A DNA stretch of 64,000 nucleotides. Source: Struthidea cinerea (Eukaryota > Chordata > Aves > Passeriformes > Corcoracidae). Shown here piece by piece: positions 45,876 through 59,477 of this stretch (position 1 is its first letter; every line of letters begins with the position of its first letter). The notes beneath the pieces are model-generated. The model was not told the DNA's origin, searched no databases, and saw nothing but the letters and a program-made list of their open reading frames with translations. Made by a program: the position numbers and the translations under genes. The stretch covers positions 1 to 64,000 of the forward strand of contig VZTI01004954.1 in assembly GCA_013397865.1 (NCBI GenBank). Direction: 5' to 3'.

Positions 45876-46132
45876 TGGGTTTGCATGGCCAGGTTTTGGT
45901 AGTGGGAGACTGCAGGGGTGAGAAGATTCTGTGAGAAGCTGCCAGAAGTTCCCCCATGTTCTATGGAGCCAACGCCAGCCAGCTCCAAGACGGACCCAAC
46001 GCTGGCCAAGGCTGAGCCTAGGGGTTTATTGGAATAACAGAGTTAAGATGGGGAAAACCCCAAAACTGTGCATTTGCAGCTGGTGGGAGGAGTGAGAATG
46101 TGTGAGAGGGCCAGCTCTGCAGACCCCAAGGT
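45876..46132 (+). mobile_element. Fragment of a second avian ERV LTR family (ERVL-like)
   Basis: Segments in order: GTTTGCATGGCCAGGTTTTG, TGTGAGAAGCTGCCAGAAG, TTCCCCCATGTTC, GGAGCCAACGCCAGCCAGCT, CCAAGACGGACCCAACGCTG, GCCAAGGCTGAGCC, a degraded ATTGGAATAACA region, AAGATGGGGAAAA, CAGCTGGTGGGAGGAGTGAG and GCAGACCCCAAGGT. This ordered set matches a repeat I recall as widespread in bird genomes and associated with ERVL-type proviruses. The family name is not certain. No retroviral coding remnant is seen downstream, so it is a solo or truncated LTR. The 3' limit is where recognisable similarity ends. Confidence 0.7.
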
Positions 46133-47499
46133 TGTATTTTCTGTCCCCCATTCATCTGAGGGGATGGAGGCAAGGACACAGTGGCTTTTGAGGGCACCCG
46201 GTGGCACCAGGGACACCCCACACAGGCACTGACAAGGAAGCACGTTTGGACTCTCTGTTTGCCAAGCTGTTGTGTTAGTGTGGGCTCTGGAATGATTGGT
46301 GATTTCAGAATGTTGTTTTCTAAAGAAATTGGAAATGCTGGGAAATGAACTCCTAAAATACCGTGTAATGTGTGTAACTCTTTTGAAAAGTGTTTTGGAG
46401 TATCAGCTCTTCGAGGAGGTGAGCACTGTGCATATTAAAATGATGCCTTTTCAAAGCTCTGAGCTGTTGCTAAAATGTTACAATAAAAACGTCATTCCCT
46501 CCCAAACACATTACCTGTTAATGCAAACACAGGATTTTTAAAAAAGCCATTCCATTCCTTGGTGCTGAGAGCAAGGGAACAATCCAGAGGCTGCAGCTTC
46601 ATGCCAGTGACCTGTGTGATTCAGTGTTCCTCTGGAGAAGAGCATCACACTGGGCCTGTGACTTTGATTAGGGGACAACAGGCAGGAAGAGCTCCAGAAC
46701 TTTTGAATGGGGTCAAGAATACCTTTTGATCAACTAATAGAGGCATCTTAGGATGAACGTCATGAATGTTAAAAGCCATTTCAAAACAGCATTGGAATAG
46801 GATAAGCAACACTTCAAGCACCTGAGATCAAATAAGCAATTGTTTTGTGGACCTTCTTGATCAAAGAGACAGCAGTTCCCTGCCTGGTGCATCACCAGGG
46901 TGTGAGAGGGGGAAATAAGCACCAAAATTCAGGTGTATCTCAGCTTAAAGCACTGTACAGACATGGGCAGCTGTGCTGTGCTGGAGCTGAGGATACGTCC
47001 CTACCTTCAGCACTACAGGAAACAACAGAAGTATTTTCCGACTTGAGTTCCAGATGCAGGGAGAAAAAAAGGATGTTACCAAGGGGAAAATGCAATATGC
47101 TGACCATCTGGTGAGGCACTTGCAGTCAGGGTGAGATCTCAGCTACAGGAATGGATCCCCCACATCTCTCTTAGCCAGACTGCCAGGCAGCAGTCGAGAT
47201 GCAGAAAAGATTTGGCTATTAAGAGGTGCTATGAAATACCATGGTACTTGAGAGGATTAACATAACCAAGTGCAGGCTTCAGCTGCTTGACTCTTTGTAT
47301 GTGTTGCACTTATGTAACATAATGTAGCAATAAACAATGTAGTATTGCATTAGACCGTATGTTGAACATTAGCAGGAGTGATGTCACACACTAATTACCA
47401 TGAACAAATGACCTATGATTTCAAATCCATTGTTTCAGAAATGTGTAAATTTAACCCTGTTTTAAGTGAGAAGGACCAAGCAGGTCCTTGGTGAAGAGG

Positions 47500-47800
47500 C
47501 TGGTATGACGTCAGGCCGGGATCTCAGTCCATGGGACTGGGATCAGCGGGGTTCCTGGGCAGGCAGAGGCCTGGCTGGGATAGGGCTGGAGACAAACACT
47601 GCTCCAGCTTAGCTCAGGCAGGGGCTGAGGGTCCAGGGCTGAGCTGAAAGGCAGCCTCTGGGTCCTTGGGCTGTGGGTGGTGGTCCTAAGGGAGGCTGGG
47701 CAGGGCTGTCAAGGCCCACCAATGCACCCAGGACCCTGAGAGAACAGCCCAGTCCAGAGAGCAGGACTGGAATGGCACTTTTACGGTGTTCTCTCCAGTG
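47500..47800. other. GC-rich unique or unrecognised repeat stretch
   Basis: This is a G/C-rich block rich in CAGG, CTGGG and AGGCTGGG words but poor in CpG (about four). It is bounded by AT-rich intron on the left and a CR1 tail on the right. Words such as GCTCAGGCAGGGGCTGAG suggest an old LTR or other repeat, but I cannot name it. It does not meet CpG-island character. Confidence 0.3.
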
Positions 47801-47888
47801 ATGCACTTCCATGTTGTCCAGGAACAGCTTTGGAGGTTATTTCCAGCTGTGCTAACCCTCTTCAGAGGGTCTGGTGTGTCAGGTCATG

Positions 47889-47945
47889 CACAGAATCAGT
47901 GTTGGAAGAGACCCACGAGATCATCCAGTTCAACTGTGTAGCATT
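47889..47945 (-). mobile_element. CR1 LINE, short antisense 3' end
   Basis: Read on the + strand: ACAGAATCAGTGTTGGAAGA, GACCCACGAGATCATCCAGT, TCAACTGTG. This is the reverse complement of a CR1 3' end, with the terminal repeat at the left. Only about 55 bp are recognisable. Confidence 0.75.
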
Positions 47946-50900
47946 GTTTCAGTTTGACCAGATTTGACTTTGCTTACCAAATGTAACATCCTTTCCGAGC
48001 TAACTTTTTAACCATCCCATCTTTAAGAACCTTCCTCAGAAGGATGGGTCGAATTTGGAACACACTGTCAATGCCAAATTATCTCCTTTGTGCAATGCAG
48101 AGGTTACTTTAGTGTTCAGCCTTTAGATTCTGAAAGTTGTGTAACGAACCAATGTTTACAGAGCATCATTCCTTATTTCTCTCCTTAGAATCAGGCACAG
48201 CATAGATATTTTTGATAAATTATTTAATATATCCACCAGGTAGTCAGGTTGAGCAGTGTTCATCCTAAAGGCTCAAAAAATAACACGTTGCAAGTGCAGT
48301 TTTTACTTATTATGCAAGACTTCTTCTGCAAGCAGAAGTGAAGAGTGGGAGAGGTGGAGATACAATCCCATGTGTTGATGGAGTGATTACTTCAGGAATT
48401 CATTTATGTTTGCTAAAAAACTTTATGCAGATTTGTCCAGGTCATTTGGAGCTCTGCTTCTCAACTGTGCACATGCTGAGGATTATGAAACCCCACTGAG
48501 TTCTCATCTTCTGAATTCCTTTTATCTTGTTTTCACTTTGGACTGCATCATACTGAAATTTAGTGGGAATATGTTACTTCCCTAACTGCAGAGTTACCAT
48601 AATGCATTTAACATGGGCTGCATATCAATTACATTCCTATAATCATGGATTAAAGAGTCTGGAATGGCACATATAAAGAAATCAAGAATTTAGTTAGGTT
48701 TTATAAGTGTGGGCTTAGAGTCAATGAGAAATAAAAATGCAGGCAGACTTGGTTTTCCTTCTCTTCCCTTCCTTGGGCAGCTGTCCAAATGTTGCATCTC
48801 TGAGTTAGAAAAAGGAGTTGGGTTTGGCTCCTGTACAGATTCCGCATTCACTGAGCTGCTTTCTTCATTTAGTGAGCGCTCTCTCTGAGCTACACTGGCC
48901 ACATTCATCTTTATTAGGCTGTAATGGGAGTCACTGCATGGGAAGCCTTGATCCCGAGCTCTGCATAAAACTGCAGCTTGCAGATGCTCTAATCCTACCA
49001 GCTATTAGCACAATAAATTTATAATTGCTATATAGTTGTAAGTCTTCCACATCACCTACCCAAAAGCAGGAGTTATGAAATTTAATAAACTGCCTGTGTC
49101 CTTGGAGCTGTGATCTCCCTTCATTGAGGAGAACAAAATGTCCATCAGTGCTCCTGACAATTATTAGAATCATTGTTAATGTACTATGAGGAGTAATTCA
49201 CCATCAGGGCAAGCTCTGAGACACAGTAGGCAAATTTAAAATATTTTATTGTGCTAATATTGCAGTTACAAGTGATATTTTAAAGCAATTTGCCATGATA
49301 ATGTCAATGCAGTGCTAAGACAAGTAGTTCCTTTTAATGCTGTTCACAGAGAAGCTGATATCCACACAGATGTAGCAAAGCTTCTGAAAGACTGGCTTAA
49401 TACAACGGAAAAAGCAAAATCAGTGTGATAACAGCACAGTTGTGAGGAGAAAGATGCTGGGTGAGTTTCTGGAAGGGTGTGAGTGCCTGAGACTGCAGCC
49501 AGGACACATTAGTGACTCCACCATGGAACTGGGGCAGTGCAACTTACATCTTTTTCTTTCTAAGAGAAACAGAAATGCTATAAACATGTGCAAAAATAGT
49601 TAACTGTTACCTCCAAGGCACTATTTCACCATATTTCTAGGATATTAAGACAAACTAATAATGTCTATAGTAAAGAAATGCTGTTTTTCCTCAGCAGTAT
49701 GCAAGGGAAGCAGCATCTTCCTGGAGGTGTATATTTGATGAACTGCAGCACTGATTATTTGATTGATTTAACTATCAGAGAGGTTATAATAATAATAAAC
49801 CAATTCAAGACATCATTAACTAGCAGAGCATTTGAAATAATACAAATGAGACAATGATTCATGGGCATGTTCACATTTATTTTTATGGACTGTGGAGGTC
49901 CTTAGGTATTTAGAGCCAGTTTACACATAATTATGGACACTTATGTAATGCTGTTTTCTAAGAGAATTTCTTGATTATAACTAGTTTAGAACCAAGCAGA
50001 AAACAAAAAGAGCATCTAGAACATCAAAAGGAAAGAAACAATATCTCCAGAAGAAGTTAGAATAATGCAAAAGTTTACAGAGAGCTCAGCACGGGTAAGA
50101 ATGGGAACTACCTCCAGCCACCAGATACTGGGCAATTAGTTACCTTGCATTTGGTTTGGAAGGCTTTGGAAAATAAATGATTCTTTGTTATGCTTCTGTT
50201 TGTGCTCCTTCACCTATGGATGTCTTTAATTATGCAAATGTGTGCCTTAATGCAACTGAGCCTTTTGTGTAGACAAATATTGGTGATATTTGTGAGTGCT
50301 GTGGATGCCCAGGGTAAAGGCTGACTTTTGATATACATATGAGGCTGCCACAGGATTAAAGAAATGTAATTTATAAATGCATTTATTTGACTGGTGAAAC
50401 ATCTGAGTTTCCATTGCAGCCTCCTGTAGTCCATATGAGTTTGCATCCGCACACTGAGGGTTTGAGGATCTTTAGCATAAGCAAAGACTTTGTAATAAAG
50501 GCTTCCCCAGCTCTCCTTCCTTCTGACACTGTGAACATCCTTTACATCCAATGGGAAAAACTGATCTCCTGCAGAGACTTTGGAAGCCACAGAGGAGGCT
50601 CCTCTTCCCCTCCTGAGCCTCACCAGAGACCATGTGGCCATAATGTGGCTATTGGAGATTTCATTCACATTTTCTACAGTTCCTCTTTTTTGCTGCAACA
50701 AAGGAGTTTCTTTAACTAGGCCACCCATTAATAATCAGATACTTTTATCCTTTCTTGCCAGACACAAACTCTTTTCTCCTATCCATAATATTCTTCGCCT
50801 GTTTCTGCTTCATAATCAATGTAGGCAGTTTTATTAGTTCCAGGATCTAATTTAACATCAAAAGAATCAGACCACCTCTCTGGTGTGTGAATGACTGGCA

Positions 50901-52330
50901 GACCTGATTCAGGGAAGACATGAGGCACGTTTAGTATTTTATAGAACCAGGTTTTCTGTCTGCCAGCATTGCTGCCTTAAATGCAGGGAGAGCTAAGGGA
51001 AACCATGGTGGGTACAAAAGCAGCAGTAAAGAGTTTTTTGTGCCAGATCCCCAAAGTGTGCCTGTAAAAATATTTCCTAAGGCAGCTCTCCATCACTGCT
51101 CATGTTAAACCTTTTAAGTCCATGTGTAATCTGGTAAATCTTATTCATCCAGCTAGATGGATTTGAATGAGAACTCACCCTGGGAGGAAAGACTGGCCTG
51201 GAGAAGATAACAGTTCTTATTTGTCATCCTCTGTTCTTGTAACCATATTACAGGGGATAATGAAGTGCAAGGGACAGCAATTAGTTGGTGGCAGCACAAA
51301 TGATAAGCACAGCACCAGGACTTCCATATACTGTGGTGTGCAACGCAGCCTATTGATTTAATGGCAGCTTTTCTCCCTTTCACTCTCTAGTAAAAAACAG
51401 TGCTGAGATTTATGTGAGCAGGACTGCTTTGGAATACAGATCAGGCTGGAGAAATGCTGGTGTGAATCTTTGGATGCTCACAGTTTAAAAAACCCCAGCC
51501 TAGGTTAATTCATAAAGTGCTTTCCAAACGGGCTGGATGCCGTGTGGTCCTCAGTTGGGCTCCTTGGCTTTGTTCCTCACACCTGACTGCCAATTAATCT
51601 GCCTTTTAACTGTGCCTGCGTGGAACCCACATGCTTGGAGCCATCAGCAATGTGTCTCTCTCCAGGCCTCTCCGAACTGGGTCACCCTTCAGCTATTGGT
51701 TAGTGGTAAATTATTCCCTTTGAGATTCCCAAGCCACTCCGTGGAGCTGTCTATTGTCATGTTCTGGCACTGAGATTGTAGAACAGATTATGGGCAATCT
51801 GTCAGTTCAGGCTGTTCAAGGAGAGATGAAAAATCAGACACGTGTTGCTCTCACACACTGAGAAATTCGAACAAAGACAACAGAAAAACTATTTTTCTTC
51901 ATTTATTATTCAATTATTATTTCCTATTACAATATGGCAAGTAAACCATGAAGAGCACCTTGAATAAAGAGCTCTAATGATGTATGGCACTTGGCATTAT
52001 CAAAATGTTCATGTGGATCTCAGTGGAGAATAATTTCAGGTATCTTGAGTTGGTTTTGATGTTCAGCAGCTTCCACAGATCCTACGGAGGCTGAACCCCA
52101 TCCCAAAAATCACCTTTGTTTGGACCTAAGAACACACTTCACTTGTCAGTGTTGAGGCCAATCGACTACAGGGTGATGATGCATTTAGATTAGTTTGTAA
52201 TTAATGTTTCCTGGTACTATTTTAAACTTGGAAACGAGAATCCAGAAGAATTTATTGTTGATATGGGAGGGGATTTTAAGTTCAGTGGAAATCACGGCCT
52301 TTGAATACAACCAGGCCACCAACATTGTAG
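47946..52330. other. Unique intronic sequence, no recognised element
   Basis: AT-rich non-coding DNA with a short ATAATAATAATAA run near 49788. The reverse-strand open frame at 50210..50728 has no domain or splice context. No exon, RNA gene or transposon end was seen. Confidence 0.5.
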
Positions 52331-52334
52331 GAAT

Positions 52335-52458
52335 TCTTGTATGGGCTTCCAGAAGTGTCCAAGGCCAGGTTGCACAGGGCTTGGAGCAACCTGGGCTAGT
52401 GGAAGGTGGAATGAGATGGTCTTGAAGGTCCCTTCCCATCCAAAGCATTCTCTATTCC
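52335..52458 (+). mobile_element. CR1 LINE, 3'-end fragment
   Basis: In order: GGGCTTCCAGAAGTGTCCAA, GGCCAGGTTGCACAGGGCTT, GGAGCAACCTGGGCTAGTGG, AAGGTGGAATGAGATGGTCT, TGAAGGTCCCTTCCCATCC, AAAGCATTCTCTATTCC. This is a CR1 3' end in sense orientation. The usual CCCTGCCCATGGCAGG block is deleted between AAGGTG and GAATGAGATGG. Confidence 0.9.
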
Positions 52459-55400
52459 TCCCTCTCTAATGTTGAATTATGTAACATAATGAGTTGCAGG
52501 CTCTGCCTTGAGAAGGGTATGGCTTTTTTTGGCTTTGTCTCTGATAAATAATCATCTGCCAGTGAACATGTTTAATATTTTCACCTAATATTGTAGGTTA
52601 AAAAGAGAATTGCGTTGGAAATTTCATTCTGATAAACAAGCAGTGAGATGATAAATGCCACAAAAAACAGCTCCAGTCACTGCAATGCTTAATGTTTTCT
52701 AGTCTTGGTTTTACATCAGCTTCTAATTACAACTACAAAGGTAGAACCCCAATGTTGATGTAATTAGAAGACCTATAAGCAAATTAAGAATTGAACGCAT
52801 ATTTCAGAGCTTAGAATAAACAATCCTAATAATCTTTTTAGCCATTAAAGAAACATCTTTTTTTGTTCTAAATAAAGGATGCCGTTCTGGCAATGGCTGA
52901 ACAAGGATGAGGAAGTTGTGGGGAGCTTGAGTTGGTGGGAGGATTTACTGTGGGGCAAGAATTCCCTCCCAGCCCTGGCCCTGGTTTAGATAGTTTCTCG
53001 TGCTGTCTGTTGGCCAGGGCAGTCACTGGATGGATCCTCAGCTCTTGGATAAAACCAGAAAACAGCCCCATGGATGCTGCACCCCCTGTGCCCTCAGGCA
53101 AGTTGCAGGAGTAATGATCCAAAAGCGTTTAGCAGTTTTATTGCAGCAGGGAGGCAGCAGGGGTCAAATCTGCACCAGAAAACCTATAACTAAGTCTGTA
53201 ATTCTTTTATGGGGAAAGCTGCAGGGATTTCTGCTTGATTAAGGATTGCATGATTGAGGCCAGTGACATTAACAGGCACAATGTCCCCTCTGCATCTAAA
53301 ATAGTGATCAAACATGACAGGAAAAGCCATGTAATAGCAAAATCCCAACACTTTCTTGCTGGTAAGAGTGGCTGCATGCTTCCCATGCTTCCCAGGTCTA
53401 TAAATGGGATTTGTTTCTCTTTTTTTTCTGCTATTAAAAGCAGGTTTTGAAACTTCCCTGTTGTATTTAATGCATATCTTTTGCCTCTCCAGGCTCTGCA
53501 CTTCCCCAGCTTTGTTTTGAGGCTACATGATCAATAAATGTCACTGCTGAAGTGCTTTGCCAGTTCAGGTATCAGAAATAAAAACAGAAGCTCCAGCTCT
53601 CTTTTACTGGTCATGACAAATTGATTCTTTTCGGTCTACCTTGCATTTCTCTCACTTCATGTGTCTGAAGAGAGGGGGATTTCTCACAGCACCTGCTGCT
53701 GGGCCAGCCTGAATTCCAAGACCCTTTAAAGATTTGTTATTAAATTTGTCTTGTGCTCATGTAAAATGAGAACTGGTGGGATTCTTCTAATTTGAAACCA
53801 TTTGTGTTTTGGCAGTTAAAAATAGTAAAACAGAGACTGTCCATGCAGAATGAACCTGCGCTTGTAATTACAGTTTGTCCAGGAATACTCAGGGCTGTGC
53901 AATTAGGTGAGGAATTATGTGCTTAAAGGACCACTTGGGCACTTTATGGCCAAATAAAAACATAACTATTCATAAGTACAGGTGCATATATGTTTGCTTA
54001 AAAAGAAACAACAAACAATTATTGGATCCCCAGTGGAACCATTTATTCCCTTCCCCAGGAAATAAAAGGACTGACTTGTGCTGAAGGAAGAATATTTGTC
54101 CTTGCTGCACGAAACCTTACCAGGATTGTTTTCCAATTACTGTTTTGAGCAACAGCACAGGTTCAGGAATGGATTAATCTGAAACTTTACTTGTAGCTCC
54201 CTAAAATTCATCCACAATTTACTCTATTTTGCAGCCAGTTTTGCTGAGACATAGAAGTGCAGAGAGGTTTGCCACTTGGTTTAGCTTTTTTTCCCCAAAA
54301 AGTCCATTAACAAACACTTACTGTTCTTAAGAGTTTGTGACATATATGAAATGTAGAACTTACATTTCTTCAGAGTCAGTTAATGAACTGAGTGTGTATT
54401 GCTGTCTGCTGGAATCTGTCCCTGAGATTTCCAATTCCTTTTGCTTAATTTCTGTGTTCTGGAAGTTTTAAAACTGTCAGAAAAGATGTTTTACCAGTCT
54501 TCACATTACGGCAGGAGCTGAACCCTACTTTCCTTAAGGGGTGGGAATGGATGCCAGTTGGATTCTTTTTTTCCTCAGATCCCAAAGGAGGACATATGGG
54601 TGAGCAAAAGCTACCACTGCAAAGAAAGAGAGCAGGTAAAATATGTACCCGCTGGAAAAAAATTAGAAGAGCTTTAGTCATCTATGCAGAACACATACGA
54701 CACGTAATTAAATTGGGTTTAATTGAAATTAAAATAAATGGCCTGAATTAAGGAATGCAGCTTGTGAAGAACATTCAGGTCCCATTGTGCAGGCAGACTT
54801 TACACAAGGCATTTTTGATAAGACATTTTGGGGAGCAGAAGCTGTCACTGCGTGTTCGTACCATGGAGAAGGGCAGAGGACAGGACAGAGATCTCTGCTC
54901 TGGCACCTGGACGTGTCCCAGCTCCTTTGAGTGCCTGCTGGGTGACCTTTGGCAAGTCACATCTCATTTCTGACAGTCTCTGAAAGCATTTTGTAGTCTC
55001 CTCAGGAGTAGCAGTATTTAGGAACAAAGCATTATTGTCCCAGCAACGTGTGATTTGCGTGCTGCTTTATTCCACAGGATGGGGCTTAAACAAAATTTAT
55101 GGGAAATGCTGGTTTGTGCTGGATCTCTGCACAGGAGTGAATCTTACCCAAGATCAATAGAGTCATTCCCCAGTCCTGTGGGTTTATGAGTGCCACAGCA
55201 TAAAGGAATCAGGTCCTTCCCCAACAAAAGCACTATGCCTCTGCATAATTGCTAAGCTTGGGAATTGGATAAAAACTGAATTCTGTTTTTCCAGTGTTTT
55301 CCACTTCTTTGTAACCATTAATGAAATTACAGCCCTGCTAATAACAATGTGACATCCTGGCCCTGGGAAAGGTACGTGGGAATTGTCAGCAAATGCAAGT

Positions 55401-58400
55401 TTGAGTGAAAAAGGTGCAAGTCCTCACCTGTTGTTATCCTGCTGACTTCATCAAGGTTATACAGTGTTTTCAGGAATGCATGGGAAGTGGTGTTTTTCAA
55501 GTTATTATTTTGATTTTCCGTAAGATTTGGCCTCCTCTGATGGGCTGGGGGAGTCCAGCACCACTTCGGCAGAGACTGGTGGGAACAGCAACTACAACAG
55601 TGAGTGGTTTCCAACAAATCCAATGGCTTATGTAAGGTGGTGGGATCTGAGGGAGCTGCTTCCAGCCTGTCCATGTGCATGGTTTCTCTCTTGAATGGCA
55701 CATAATCCTTTGGACCCCAAACCTGAGGGATGCTGAGCCAGAAACTCAAGGGAATGGAGTCGTTTCATACAGTGTTTCAGTTACGGTGGGTTGGATTTTT
55801 AAACTTATCCCAAACCTGTGCTTTAGGCAGCTGGATGGATGCAATTTATAGTTCCATGTCCTTAAATGGTGCACATTGTGCCACAGGCCTGCCTGGTGCT
55901 CACCTGGGCTATTTGACACTTCCAAAACACCCACTGGAGACATGAGAATCCTTCTGCTTCTCCCTTATTGTGGTATTCCTGGGGTTAAAGAGATGTTCAA
56001 GCCTCTTCTGATCACTAAAGAGCTTGTGGTGTTTCACATAAACCAGCTCTAAGTCAGTATGTCCTGGCCACATTTCAACTTGGGTAAATCACAGGGCACA
56101 GGATTGGATGTTCTTGCTCATTTTATGCTTCATCCCATTCATTCTGATGTTATCAGTAACACTCTGAGGACCAAATCTTCTGGCATCACCGGCCTATGGT
56201 GGAACTGCATCCACTTCAGAACCAATTTGATCTCACTTCCTTATGCAAAACCTCTATTGAGAGCACTCAGTGCAGGCAAGGAAAAGAGGACCTCGACTGT
56301 GTCAGTATTTGCTCCTGTAATATATTTTGGGATGTGTGTGGGTTTATTGACAAAGCACGTGTAGTTAAATGTCATTGAAAAATATAATTAAAAATCAATT
56401 AAGAGACCATTTTAAAAACAAGAGGTTGTAAAAATGGAATTTACAATAATAACCAGACTAAGCATTTGGCATTTACATGTCTGCACCAAATAGCAATTCC
56501 CTTGTTAGTTGTGCTTGAGTGACAAGGTACTCACTTATCTCCTGGATATAAATTCCAATATTATTGTTATTGCTAGGACAAATAAATACCTGCATAAAGA
56601 CTTCTTGCACTGCCAAGTAACACCAACTGATTAAATTCAGACAATTGTTTTTTTGTTCTTGTCTGGGCCCAGTGCCAAAATTATACCATTGTATGAACGG
56701 CCAGATTTTGCACTCAGCTTATGCTCAGTTAATGCAAGGTAAATACTGTGCTACCGATACAAATCTAAGCCCAGAGAGACATTCTGGAATGTTTTAATTT
56801 CCTACATAAAACCTGAACATGCAGAACACATAGAAGCAAAAAGGGAGGAGTATTTGGCCTATAACACAACAAGATGGTGAAGGCAATTGCTGTGACTACA
56901 CCTCTCCAAGGGGGAGGACGTGAGCTGTCCTTGGACCCTGTGTGGTACAGAAGTCCCTGTGACACATTTTGGCTTCCAGAGAAATAACTGGCACTGTCTC
57001 CATAAAGCCACTGGGATGCCTAAATGTACATGTGGAATTCATGCCTGCACACTCTGGATCTGGCTTTAAATGGTAGGGACTCAAGGACTGTCTTGCTGTG
57101 GGATCAAATATCCCAGATTTATAACCATGCCTGAAGTCTTTTTCTTTGTTAATACCCATCCCCTTCCTCTTCTGTCTTCATTGTGAACAGTTGGGGGTAT
57201 TCCTGATGTTCGTGTAAAAGAAATGGAGATTAAATATATAAAAAGCATTTTAAACATCATGAGCCCATAGGAAATGCTGGAATCAGTGATAATGTCCATC
57301 TGTGATGGTTCCATGTTGAAGGGGATGGAGCAGGGTTACCCTCTGGAAGTTCTCTGCCTGTGCCTGTGTCCGCATCCCTTCTCTTCCTGGCAATACTGAA
57401 GTGAGTGATTGGCTCTTCCCGAGGTTTGGAGTCAGCCTGGAGAGCAGGAATTCATGGTGGAGAGCAATGTGCCTCTTTGTGGGGGGGTAGAAGGTTGGTG
57501 GTAGTTGCTCCATTGGGCCATTTCTCTCAGGTGATGGATTAAAGTGATCTGTGAAATATCCCACACCCTCCTGCTTGATTCCGTGTTGATTGGGTTCTCT
57601 CCTATGCCTGGCTTTGGTTTCCACAATTTAGCTCTCATTCCTCGTTACATGCACAGACCAAAAAGAATCAAAGCCCTCTCGAAAATCTGACATTGCAGCC
57701 CTTTAAAATTGGGATGATATGGAGAGTCTGTTTCCCCTATTTATGACTAATCAGAGGTTTCATGTGTGCCACCCTGTGCTCTCATCAGTTCAAGACGCAA
57801 TAATCAGCCCCTTTCTTTTACCATTGCATCGTTCTTTGTCTCTGAAGATCACCATTAATCTTGCTGTAACACTCAATCTGCATTTTTCCCAGTTTTCAGA
57901 TCCATGGATACACTGCAATAACACACACTAGTTTTATGAGGAGAGCTTACTGCAAATATTTTATTCCATTAAGGATTTCTTCCCTCATTTTTTGGTCCCA
58001 CATTCAGCCCATTCACAGGGGGTGTTGCCTGTGCCATCCCTGCACCCCTCCAAGCAGGCAGCACCCTGGTGTATCCCCCCTCTCCAGACATCTTCCCCCT
58101 GATCCAGGCGATTTGTGCTCAGACTTGGAGGGAATATGGGTTTTTTGTGTTCGCATATGAACATCTGCTTCAAATTCCCAAGCCAAGAAAGACAAGAAGC
58201 AAATTAAACTATTTGTTCTTCTTTCTCTCTCTTTAATATCAAAGTCATTCCTTACATGCTCCTTAAGCTTCCACTTTTGATCAGGAGATATTAAAAATGG
58301 ATCTAAACAACTCACATCTTAATCATATTCCTTTGTGAGCAGGGTAAGAGTGAGGGGAGCAGGCGAGAGAAGCCAAAGCTGCTTTGCTGCTCATGCTTAG

Positions 58401-59364
58401 TATCCAGCCAGTATCCAACACTTAATTCCTTGCCCTGCCCTGGGAGCAGAGGGGAATCCCTCTCCCTCCTGAGCTGCCCAGTGCAGAGCACGAGGCCTCT
58501 GGAACATCCTGCAGCTTGAGATCAATCTCTGCCTGCGCTGGAGCAGCCTGGGAACAATTCCCTGCTGCTCTCTGATTTGTGCTGGAAATGTGGAAAAGGG
58601 AGTTTTGAGGATAACTCAGACATTCCTTCTTCCCCCTGGGCTTTCTTGCTATGCCAGCCCAGAAGCCAAGTCGCGCTTCTAGGTGCCTCGGTTGCAAGTT
58701 CTCAAAAATCTCTTTTAGAAAATTCTATGAAATGTCTTTTAGGAAAAACCAAAGAGAAACTTGCATGTTTTCACAATCCTGCAGAGATTTTGGAAAAGAT
58801 GTCATTCAGTTCAGGAGGAAAACCAATACGTTATGGTGCTATTTGGATTCAATCAGTGAAAAATCAAAAGATAATAAAATAAGGTTTAGCATTTCACAAG
58901 AAATTGTTCATTCTGAACAAACCTGATTTCATTCTGTGATGAGATCACAGATTAATTGCAAGTTCTATTAGAGTAGCTTTGCAAATAAAATAAATCTTTG
59001 TGACATGTTTGATTCAGTACTGTAGGATATTCTGATTAAAAAATCAGCACTATACAATTATCAACAACATGCATTAATAATTGAATAAAAACTAAATGAC
59101 AGATCTCAAAAAGCAGCTGTCAATGTGGAATAAACATAAAATGTATTTCTGGTGGGTTTCTGCTATTCCACTTACTCCTATCAATATTTACATTACTGAT
59201 CTAGGAGTAAATATGGAATCACTGCAGCAAAAATTTGTGAATGACAGAACTGGCAGAGTGGTGAGTGCTGATGGGCACAGAGTGTTCACACGGAGCCATC
59301 TAAACCAGCTGACAAATTATTTTAGCATTTCTAGAGGAAGGTTGAAATTTATCTCCATATTATT
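52459..59364. other. Unique intronic sequence, no recognised element
   Basis: Mostly AT-rich non-coding DNA with some GC-richer parts (53000..53170, 57290..57620, 58420..58580). A G7 run occurs near 57481. The reverse-strand frame at 55327..55749 shows no domain. No exon, RNA gene, or CR1 or LTR end was recognised. Confidence 0.5.
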
Positions 59365-59477
59365 GGCATCCCTGCCCATGGCAGGGGGTTGGAACAAGAC
59401 GATGTTTAAGTCCTTGTGAATGCAAACCATTTTGTCCTTTCCAGCCCAAGCCTTTCTATAATTTCTGGGATTCTCTT
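59365..59477 (+). mobile_element. CR1 LINE, diverged 3' end with insertion
   Basis: GGCATCCCTGCCCATGGCAG and GGGGTTGGAACAAGACGATG are followed by TTTAAGTCCTTGTGAATGC, AAACCATTTTGTCCTTTCC, AGCCCAAGCCTTTCTATAAT and TCTGGGATTCTCTTA. The CR1 3' end is clear, but its last part appears twice in imperfect form, as if a second tail were inserted or duplicated. Sense orientation. Confidence 0.82.

Noticed and set aside
50210..50728. 172-residue reverse-strand open frame
   Set aside because: No similarity to any family I know, AT-rich intron context and no regulatory or splice signals.
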